A model generated the notes under the pieces. The model did not search any database, was not told the DNA's origin, and worked only from the letters and a program-made list of their open reading frames with translations. This document shows positions 57,359-64,000 of a stretch of DNA of 64,000 nt, in pieces. This stretch comes from Trinickia symbiotica (GTDB lineage: Bacteria; Pseudomonadota; Gammaproteobacteria; Burkholderiales; Burkholderiaceae): the NCBI RefSeq assembly GCF_002934455.1, contig NZ_PTIR01000012.1, positions 62,001 through 126,000 on the forward strand. Direction: 5' to 3'. The translations under genes and the position numbers were made by a program. Each line of letters starts with the position of its first letter. Positions within the stretch are counted from its first letter, which is position 1.

Positions 57359-58500
57359 GAGCGCAGCGCCTCCACGATGACGAGCCGCTTCGCGCGCCAG
57401 GCTGGAATAACACCCGTCGCAGCGGCGAGCACGGCGGCGATAACGACGCCCTCGACGATGACGGCGACCGGCATCTTAACGACGCCGAGCGTATCCCTGA
57501 GCAGCGGGAACAGCAGGTTGGCGACCGCGAGCCCGAGTAACGCCGCGACGATGCAAAGCACGAGCGCCTGCAGCAGTAGGAGAACGAGCACGCGCGTATC
57601 GCTGAATCCAAGCGTTTTCAGCACGGCGAGCTCGGGCACCTGCTCGCGAACCGCCTGCATCGCCGTACTGCCGACCGCGAACAGCAGCGCGAAGAAGACG
57701 GCAAAGAGGATGTACGTGACGATCAAGCTGATATCGGCGATCTGCTTCAGGAAGGACTGCTGGAACTCCTTCTCCGTCTGCGTTTTCGTTTCGTTCGGCG
57801 AATTGGCGAAGAGCTTGTCGATGGTTGCTGCGATCTGCGCCGATTGGCGAGGATCCTTCAACTGCACGACGTACCATCCGACGGTGCCCTTCCCGAAGCT
57901 GCGCGCCTCGTCGAAATATTTGTAATTGAAGAAGAGACCGTCTTCGCGCGTGCGGTTCGAGGGCTCTTCGTAGATGCCGACGATATCGAAATCCCAATCC
58001 GAGTTGCCGTCGGACGCCTTGACCCAGATCGTCGAATGCAGCGGAATGCGATCGCCGACCTTCCAGCCATATTTTCTGGCGAGCCCCGCCCCCGCGATGG
58101 CACCCGCGCGCATATGCTCGAGCGCGGCGATCTGCTCTTTGGGAATGACGACCTCGGGGTGCGCCGCAAATTCGCGTTCGGGCTCGACCGGAAACGCGGC
58201 AATCAGATTCTTCGGATCCTGGTAGTACGGCCCGAACCACGACTCATGCGAAACGATCGCAACCCCGGGGAGCGATTCGATCTGCGACATGTATGAGTAA
58301 GGGAGGCTCTCGGTCAGCGAGATCCTGTTCGTGACGATGAGACGGTTGACGTTCGATCGCTCGATCGTTTCCTGAAACGCCGCGTTGATTCCTTGCAGCA
58401 TCCCGAAAAGCAGAAATGCAATGACGATCGAAAACAGCGTGAGCCACGTGCGCAGCTTCTTGCGCCACAGCATCGCCCACATCAGGGGAACGAATTTCAT
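57355..58500 (-). CDS. FtsX-type ABC transporter permease (first permease)
   Basis: A 381-residue permease of the same fold: KLRTWLTLFSIVIAFLLFGM (helix 1), periplasmic domain, and C-terminal helices with VPELAVLKTLGFSDTRVLVL. The start at 58500 follows GAGGAG by five bases; a GTG at 58518 that overlaps the ATPase stop is an alternative. Paired with the permease at 56180-57358; it is related to it but not a close copy. Confidence 0.9.
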   Translation of the reverse strand: MKFVPLMWAMLWRKKLRTWLTLFSIVIAFLLFGMLQGINAAFQETIERSNVNRLIVTNRISLTESLPYSYMSQIESLPGVAIVSHESWFGPYYQDPKNLIAAFPVEPEREFAAHPEVVIPKEQIAALEHMRAGAIAGAGLARKYGWKVGDRIPLHSTIWVKASDGNSDWDFDIVGIYEEPSNRTREDGLFFNYKYFDEARSFGKGTVGWYVVQLKDPRQSAQIAATIDKLFANSPNETKTQTEKEFQQSFLKQIADISLIVTYILFAVFFALLFAVGSTAMQAVREQVPELAVLKTLGFSDTRVLVLLLLQALVLCIVAALLGLAVANLLFPLLRDTLGVVKMPVAVIVEGVVIAAVLAAATGVIPAWRAKRLVIVEALRS

Positions 58501-58514
58501 CGCCGCTCCTCGTG

Positions 58515-59210
58515 TCACGCCTCGGTCTTTAGGGGCTCCTCGACAAGCCTGCCCTTGTCGAGATGCAGCGTATGCGTCGCGAAATCGGCTGCTTTCTGGT
58601 CGTGCGTGACCATCACGATCGATTTGCCGTAATCCCGGTTCAACACCTGCAGTAAATGGAGGATCTCATCGGCCGTGGCCCGATCGAGATCGCCGGTCGG
58701 CTCGTCGCAAACGAGCAGCTTGGGGTCGGAGACGAGCGCACGCGCAATCGCAACGCGTTGCGCCTGCCCCCCGGAAAGCTCGGCCGGCTTGTGCTTTATG
58801 CGGTCCTCGAGCCCGACCACCGACAGCGCGACTTGCACGTTGCGCTTGCGTTCCTGGCGATTCAACGACGTGAGCAGCAGCGGCAGCTCGACGTTACGCT
58901 CGGCGCTCAGCATCGGCATCAAGTTGTAGAACTGGAAGACGAATCCGACGTTGTTCGCGCGCCAGCGCGCAAGCCGGCTGCCCCTCAGTCGATCGATCCG
59001 CTCGCCCGCCACGACGACTTCGCCCGAGCTCGGATGATCGATGCCGCCGATCAGATTGAGCACGGTTGTTTTGCCTGACCCGGACGGCCCCATCAATGCG
59101 ACGAAGTCCCCTTCGTCGACCTCGAGATTCAGGTGGTGCAGGACCTCGACGGTCTGCTTGCCCCGCGTATAGGTTTTGACGACGTTCTGCAGAGAAACGA
59201 TTGCGCTCAT
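58515..59210 (-). CDS. ABC exporter ATP-binding protein (LolD/MacB ATPase type)
   Basis: A 231-residue ATPase: Walker [17 protein letters not shown] (about residues 39-54), signature [15 protein letters not shown], Walker [19 protein letters not shown] lies six bases before the ATG. Unlike MacB, the ATPase is not fused to the permease. Energises the two FtsX-type permeases downstream. Confidence 0.93.
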   Translation of the reverse strand: MSAIVSLQNVVKTYTRGKQTVEVLHHLNLEVDEGDFVALMGPSGSGKTTVLNLIGGIDHPSSGEVVVAGERIDRLRGSRLARWRANNVGFVFQFYNLMPMLSAERNVELPLLLTSLNRQERKRNVQVALSVVGLEDRIKHKPAELSGGQAQRVAIARALVSDPKLLVCDEPTGDLDRATADEILHLLQVLNRDYGKSIVMVTHDQKAADFATHTLHLDKGRLVEEPLKTEA

Positions 59211-59297
59211 GAGTGCTCCTCGTCGAGGTGTTCGAGCGGTCCCGCATCCTGATCGCAGCGAGTGCCCTGTCCCGCAAGTTGAGAACGAACTTAGCGC

Positions 59298-60551
59298 TTA
59301 GCGCTCCACGACCTTCACGTGCACGCCGTCGGCAAGCTTCGAGAAATCGCCGATAGCAACGCGCTCGCCGGGCGCCAGTCCGGACAACACCGTCTGGCCG
59401 TCGTCGTTGCGCGCGCCCAGCTTGACTACGCGCCGCTCTACCGTGTCGTCGTGCAGCACGAACACGACACCGGCGTTCTGCCCCGCATCGGCGCTTTGCC
59501 GTACAGCTTCGGGCGGTAACACGACGCCTGCCTCAGAGGAGCCGCCGGCCGACTTGCCAGCTTCGCCGAGAAACGATACGCGCGCGCCCATCTCGGGAAG
59601 AATACGCGAATCGCGCGACTTGAAACCGACGCGCACTTTCACCGTCGCCTTGCTGCGATCGGCCGTGGGTATCACGGCGATCACGTACGCCGGAATCTGC
59701 CAATCAGGATAGGCGTTCAGCTTCAATACGGCGGGTTCGTTAGCATGAACGCGACCGATGAAGTTTTCGCTTACGTCGACCTCGACTTCGAGCGAATCCA
59801 TGTCGACGAGCGTGCAAATGCCGGTGCGCGTAAAGCCGCCGCCGGCCGACAACGGCGACACGATTTCGCCGGGCTGCGCGTTCTTCGTCGTGACGACACC
59901 CGTAAAAGGCGCACGAACGATGGTGTCGTCTTCTTCGCGCTGCGCGACCGCGAGCGCTGCCCGGCGCACGGCCAGGTTGCCCTGCGCCACCGCCAAGTCC
60001 GTTTGCTTCGCATCGTAGTCGGCTTTGCTCGAATCGAGCGCCTCCTTGCTGATCACACCCGCCGCGGCGAGCTGCTGATTCCGTCGATAAATCGGCACAA
60101 TGTCGTCGGCGGCCGCCTTCGCCTGTGCAAGCGTCGCTTCCGCTTGCGTGACGCCGGCCTTCGCCTGCAAAAGTGCCGCCGCCGCGTTCGTGTCGTCGAG
60201 CTTCGCCACGATCTCGTTTTCCTTGACGTGCTGGCCCTCTTCGATGAAGACTTGATCGAGCTTGCCGGTGATTTTGGCCGACACGGTCGCCTGCCGGCGT
60301 GCCACGACATAACCCGATGCATCGAGTATCGACGCGCCCGCCGTGCCAGTGCCCGTCGAGACGGGCCGCGCGATCGCGAGTTTCACCTGCGGTACGCCCG
60401 AGCGAAGCCAGACGAGCGAGCCGGCCCCGGCCACGATCAGCAAAGCGATGATTCCAGCCATCCACCACCGGCGGCGAAGACCCGTTTCTTCAGGCGCACG
60501 TTTGTCGCGATCGATGCGCAATTGCCGCAGCAAGTCCGACTTGTCGGTCAT
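59298..60551 (-). CDS. HlyD/MacA family periplasmic adaptor (membrane fusion protein)
   Basis: A 417-residue adaptor that links the inner-membrane ABC permeases to the outer-membrane channel: N-terminal membrane anchor WWMAGIIALLIVAGAGSLVW, lipoyl half-motif ATVSAKITGKLDQVFIEEGQ, an alpha-helical hairpin (about 115-200, Ala/Gln-rich coiled coil), then the second lipoyl half RAPFTGVVTTKNAQPGEIV and the beta-barrel. The start at 60551 follows GGAAG; the same frame continues to 61901 but that part lies inside the outer-membrane gene. Confidence 0.92.
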   Translation of the reverse strand: MTDKSDLLRQLRIDRDKRAPEETGLRRRWWMAGIIALLIVAGAGSLVWLRSGVPQVKLAIARPVSTGTGTAGASILDASGYVVARRQATVSAKITGKLDQVFIEEGQHVKENEIVAKLDDTNAAAALLQAKAGVTQAEATLAQAKAAADDIVPIYRRNQQLAAAGVISKEALDSSKADYDAKQTDLAVAQGNLAVRRAALAVAQREEDDTIVRAPFTGVVTTKNAQPGEIVSPLSAGGGFTRTGICTLVDMDSLEVEVDVSENFIGRVHANEPAVLKLNAYPDWQIPAYVIAVIPTADRSKATVKVRVGFKSRDSRILPEMGARVSFLGEAGKSAGGSSEAGVVLPPEAVRQSADAGQNAGVVFVLHDDTVERRVVKLGARNDDGQTVLSGLAPGERVAIGDFSKLADGVHVKVVER

Positions 60552-60613
60552 GTTGGCTTCCGGTTTCGAATAGTCGTTTGTATCTTCCGCATCTGCTGTG
60601 TCTTCAATGTCTT

Positions 60614-62167
60614 CTATTGCCGCGACGGGGGTGGCAGCGACCGTTGCGCGCCGCCGTTCGCGCCCCTCTCCCAATCGCCGCCGAGCGCGAGAAAGAGCGC
60701 GGCGGTGTCTTGATAGCGCGCCGCCAACGCCTGCACGTAGGCGATGCGCGATCGATCGTACTGCTGCTGCGCAACAAGCAGATCGAGATTGTTGGCCCCG
60801 CCGAGGCCGAACCGCTGCTCGATCAGATGCAGGCTGTCGGCGGCGGCCCGCTGCGCCCGGTATTGCGCGTTCAGCGTTTGCGCGTCGTTGTCGAGCGCGC
60901 GCAGCGTGTCGGCAACGTTCTTGAAGGCGAGCAGCACCGTCTGCCGGTATTGGGCGAGAGATTGATCGTAGAGCGCAATGGCCGCGCGCCGCTTCGCATT
61001 CAATGCACCGCCTTGAAACAGCGGTTGCGCGAGGTTGCCTGCCAGAGAAAACACCGAATTCGACAGCAGCGATCCGAGCGATTGAGCCGAGTCCCCATAG
61101 CTCGCGGAGAGGCCGAACTGCGGCAACATGTTGGCCGTCGCGACGCCGATTTGCGCGCTTGCCTGATGCAGTTGCGCTTGCGCGCGGCGAATGTCGGGCC
61201 GTTGTCGCACGATGTCGGAGGGCAGCATCACCGGTATGTCGCGCGGCAGGCGCAGCGAGGCGAGGTCGAACCCTGTTTCGCCGTATTCGGCCGGCGGCTT
61301 GCCGAGATAGACGGCCAATTGGCTGCGCGCCATCGCCAGTTGCTGCCGCAAGGGCGGCAATGTGGCCTCGAGCGTCGCGAGATTCGATTCGGCCGAGAGG
61401 ACGTCCGAGCGCGCCGCGCCGCCGAGCTCGAACTGCTTGCGGCTCAAATCGACTTGATGCTGCGCCGATGCGATGAGTCCGTCGGTCGCATCGATCTGCG
61501 CGCGCAGCGACGCTTCGAGTAGCGCCGTGGTCACGACGTTGGCCGCGAGCGTCTGATAGGTCGCCTGCAGTTCTTCGCGCTGAGCCTCGCGCGCGGCCTC
61601 TTGCGCTTCGATGCCGCGCCGCACGCCGCCAAATACATCGAAGTTGTACGACAGATTGACCGATGCGTTGTAGAGGGTGAAGACGAAACTGCCCGCTTGC
61701 GGAAAACCTTCGGTCGCGCCGTTGATCTTCTGCCGGGTCGCGTTGAAGCTGCCGCTCAATGAGGGAAAGAGCGCGCCGCGTTGCGCGACGACTTGCTGCT
61801 CGGCGGCGCGCAACGCAGCTTGCGCCGATGCGACGTTCGGATTGTTGCGCAATGCCTCCTCGACGAGACGGTCGAGCTCGGGCGAGCCATAGGCCGTCCA
61901 CCAGCGCGAATCGAGCCCCACGTCGGGCCGGAAAGCCTGCGCTTCGCCGCCGGGCACGGGAGTGGCTCGCGTTTCATCAGGAAGCGGCTCTTCGGTGACG
62001 TCACGCGCGAGCGGCGGCGCCGGTGGCTTGAAGTCGGGCCCTACCGCGCATGCCGTGAGGAGCGCCGCAATGGCAAACGCCGATCCCGTTCGGTACGGCC
62101 ATGCCCCGCCACGGCCCTCGGCCGGCGTCAGGCACGATTCGCAACGCTCGCTTTCATTGTTATCCAT
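60614..62167 (-). CDS. RND/ABC efflux outer-membrane factor, NodT family lipoprotein
   Basis: A 517-residue TolC-like channel of the NodT/OprM family. The N-terminus is unusual in carrying about 28 residues before the hydrophobic signal, then FAIAALLTAC with a lipobox Cys near residue 41. Two OEP repeats follow (WWTAYGSPELDRLVEEALRN; LRLPRDIPVMLPSDIVRQRP, DIRRAQAQL). First gene of the tripartite exporter; the adaptor starts 62 bp later. The start at 62167 has a weak ribosome site, so a later start is possible. Confidence 0.9.
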   Translation of the reverse strand: MDNNESERCESCLTPAEGRGGAWPYRTGSAFAIAALLTACAVGPDFKPPAPPLARDVTEEPLPDETRATPVPGGEAQAFRPDVGLDSRWWTAYGSPELDRLVEEALRNNPNVASAQAALRAAEQQVVAQRGALFPSLSGSFNATRQKINGATEGFPQAGSFVFTLYNASVNLSYNFDVFGGVRRGIEAQEAAREAQREELQATYQTLAANVVTTALLEASLRAQIDATDGLIASAQHQVDLSRKQFELGGAARSDVLSAESNLATLEATLPPLRQQLAMARSQLAVYLGKPPAEYGETGFDLASLRLPRDIPVMLPSDIVRQRPDIRRAQAQLHQASAQIGVATANMLPQFGLSASYGDSAQSLGSLLSNSVFSLAGNLAQPLFQGGALNAKRRAAIALYDQSLAQYRQTVLLAFKNVADTLRALDNDAQTLNAQYRAQRAAADSLHLIEQRFGLGGANNLDLLVAQQQYDRSRIAYVQALAARYQDTAALFLALGGDWERGANGGAQRSLPPPSRQ

Positions 62168-62319
62168 ATCCGAGGTCGAAGAGCTATTCGACGTCTGCCT
62201 CTTGTGAAGGTGACGACTGAAATGCGGCACCGAGTATAACGCGCCTTTCGGTGACGCAACGTGACGGAACCGCCGCGGGAACAGGCCTTGCTCGACTTGA
62301 ACACGGGGGTAAGGGGCAC

Positions 62320-63311
62320 GTGTTGGAACCGCGCAAAAGCAGGGATACGATCGTTCTGGGTACATCGTCTGGCGGTGTCGACGCGCTATGCGCGATTGCC
62401 AAGCGGCTGCCGGCGAATTTGCCAGCCGCGGTGCTGGTCGTTCTGCATATCGGCAGCAACGACAGCATCTTGCCCTCGATGCTCCAGAAAGTGGGCCCGT
62501 TGCGCGCCGATCACGCACGCGACGGCGAGCCGCTCGAGACCGGAAGAATTTATGTGGCACCCCCGGATCGGCACCTCATCTCACCGACGGTGTGGCAAAA
62601 ACGGTTCGGGGTCCGAAGGAAAACTTCGCCCGGCCGGCTATCGATCCGCTATTCAGAAGTGCCGCCGTGGCAAGAGGCGCGCGTGTCATCGCGGCGATTT
62701 TGACTGGCCAGCTCGACGACGGCACGGCAGGCTTCGCCGCTGTGCGGGCGTGCGGTGGGCTGACGATCGCGCAAGACCCTGAAGATGCATTCGCGCCCGA
62801 GATGCCACGCAACGCGATGCGCTATACGCCGCCGGATTACATTCTTGCGGCGAACGAAATCGGAGCGATGCTCGGCGCGCTGGCCGGCAGCCCGGTACCG
62901 GAATCCGTGCCTCCGTGTCCGGCTGGCCTCATTGCGGAGAACCATGCGGTCCTCGCACCCGAATCGATCGACAAGATGCCGGATAAAGTCGCTCAGCCTT
63001 CATCGCTGACCTGTCCCGAATGCGGCGGAACGTTATGGCGAATGCACGAAGCGGGGCCTCCGCGTTATCGCTGCCATACCGGGCATGCGTTCAGCCTCGA
63101 AAGCCTCGGTGCCGCGACGGATCAAGTCGTCGAAGGCGCGATCTCGGAGGCGCTGCGCGTGCTGCATGAAAAGAGTGCACAAAGCAAGCTTCGCGCCGCG
63201 TATCATAGTCGTTTAGGTGAGACCGTTGACGCCGAACGCCGCCTCAGCGAGGCGCGCCGTGCCGAAGCATCGGCACGAACGCTGGAGAAGCTTCTGCGCG
63301 GCGAGGAGTGA
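62320..63311 (+). pseudogene. CheB-type protein-glutamate methylesterase, frameshifted
   Basis: The catalytic domain of a CheB methylesterase without a receiver. The first frame gives the Ser motif LGTSSGGVDAL, the His in LVVLHIGS and IYVAPPDRHLI, then loses homology; the second frame resumes at TDGVAKTVRGPKENFARPAI and carries the catalytic Asp in LTGQLDDGTAGF. The shift lies near 62575-62590 and could be one lost base. The C-terminus has a zinc-ribbon-like CPECGG...YRCHTGH segment, known from chemosensory CheB proteins of this type. The start is a GTG at 62320 after AAGGGG. Either a true inactivation or a sequence error. Confidence 0.82.
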
Positions 63312-63312
63312 G

Positions 63313-64000
63313 TTGCCGGTTCCGGTCGAGCCGCCGATATCCTCGATCGATCAACAGACAATGCGCAAACAGAGTGGTGGCAAGCCGCCTAGCAGGTTGC
63401 CTTTTCCCGTAGTAGGTCTCGGTGCTTCCGCCGGCGGCATCGAAGCGCTAAAGGTGTTTCTCGAGGCGCTACCCGCACGCACCGGGGCTGCGTTCGTGGT
63501 GGTCCTGCATCTTTCGCCTGAACATTCGAGCAACCTGAGCGCCGTGCTGCAGCCGCTCACCGAAATGCCCGTCCGTCAGGTGACGGAAACCGTCACGATC
63601 GAGCCGAACCATGTCTACGTCATCGCGCCGGCATTGGGGATGACGATGTCGGACGACGAGCTGCATGTCGAGAAAAAGGAAACGACGGACGTCTACGCCA
63701 CCTCCATCGACCTCTTTTTCCGCTCGCTCGCCGCGGCGCATCGCGAACGGGCGGTCGGCATCGTGCTTTCGGGCGCCGGCTCCGACGGATCCGTCGGCAT
63801 CACGCGCATCAAGGAGCTCGGGGGAATTACGCTCGCGCAAGCGCCCGCCGAGGCGGAACATAGCAGCATGCCGCACGCGGCTATCGCGACGGGCATGATC
63901 GACTTCACGCTGCCGGCCAGCGAAATGCCGCAGCGTCTGCTCGACTTCTGGAAGAACGCAAAGCAGATCCGGCTTCCGGCCGAGCCGGAAGGAGCCGACG
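63313..64000 (+). CDS. CheB/CheR fusion chemotaxis-type protein (5' part, runs off window)
   Basis: Only the first 229 codons are in the window. They encode a CheB-like methylesterase domain: VGLGASAGGIEALKVFLEAL (Ser), VVVLHLSPEHSSNLSAVL (His), and IVLSGAGSDGSVGI (Asp). Proteins with this opening usually continue into a CheR methyltransferase and PAS/kinase domains, which I infer but cannot see. A TTG at 63313 has GAGGAG just upstream and overlaps nothing; the first ATG, at 63361, has no ribosome site. It directly follows the frameshifted CheB gene, so the two form one sensory unit. Confidence 0.82.
   Translation, partial: MPVPVEPPISSIDQQTMRKQSGGKPPSRLPFPVVGLGASAGGIEALKVFLEALPARTGAAFVVVLHLSPEHSSNLSAVLQPLTEMPVRQVTETVTIEPNHVYVIAPALGMTMSDDELHVEKKETTDVYATSIDLFFRSLAAAHRERAVGIVLSGAGSDGSVGITRIKELGGITLAQAPAEAEHSSMPHAAIATGMIDFTLPASEMPQRLLDFWKNAKQIRLPAEPEGAD

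Noticed and set aside
60552-61901. N-terminal extension of the HlyD-type adaptor to 867 residues
   Set aside because: It is the antiphase reading of the outer-membrane factor gene on the same strand; the adaptor has its own ATG and ribosome site at 60551.

Overview
The window looks like a chromosomal stretch from a GC-rich beta-proteobacterium of Burkholderia sensu lato (Burkholderia, Paraburkholderia, Trinickia or a relative). The grounds are the coding bias, an H-NS protein of the short Burkholderia type, an OprD porin, and above all a block at 0.36-11.5 kb whose content and order match the bce-II half of the cepacian exopolysaccharide (EPS) locus. I see no rRNA, tRNA, insertion sequence or CRISPR array.

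Layout. (1) 0.36-11.5 kb: bce-II-like block: galU/bceT, acyltransferase, tandem-domain GT4 glycosyltransferase, Wzx flippase, secreted beta-propeller protein, second acyltransferase, GDP-mannose 4,6-dehydratase. The reductase expected next (bceM) is absent; a nucleoside hydrolase stands there instead. (2) 11.6-14.9 kb: housekeeping and regulatory genes (nucleoside hydrolase, H-NS, lipoprotein, TetR regulator, small unknown protein). (3) 15.0-22.2 kb: peptide uptake module: OprD porin beside a complete oppABCDF operon. (4) 22.7-41.9 kb: a second, composite EPS region with five glycosyltransferases, a PAP2 lipid phosphatase, a second Wzx, a Wzc-type tyrosine kinase/co-polymerase, a Wzy polymerase, two exported glycoside-hydrolase-like proteins, an exported PQQ-type propeller, and a galactofuranose pair (Glf plus a GlfT2-like transferase). 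No outer-membrane Wza and no initiating sugar-phosphate transferase are in the window, so the system must rely on genes elsewhere.

(5) 42.2-43.6 kb: a decayed locus in which a mipA/ompV gene, a response regulator and a histidine kinase are all truncated, apparently by two deletions. (6) 43.8-48.5 kb: DUF72 protein, divergent argP/lysG-lysE exporter pair, two small envelope proteins, a lone GT2 glycosyltransferase. (7) 48.7-56.1 kb: an antitoxin-like gene without a toxin, a sugar-acid module (lactonase, IlvD/Edd dehydratase, GntR regulator), a LysR regulator, an EamA transporter, a VOC protein and a PaiB-like protein. (8) 56.2-62.2 kb: a five-gene tripartite ABC exporter (outer-membrane factor, membrane fusion protein, ATPase, two FtsX-type permeases). 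(9) 62.3-64 kb: a frameshifted CheB-type methylesterase followed by a CheB/CheR fusion that runs off the window.

The main theme is extracellular polysaccharide: precursors (GalU, GMD, Glf), assembly (GTs, acyltransferases), export (two Wzx, one Wzy, one Wzc), and exported proteins likely to trim or bind the product. The most notable observations are the GT4 paralogue shared by both EPS blocks, the missing bceM/wza/initiating enzyme, the galactofuranose pair, and the broken mipA-two-component locus.
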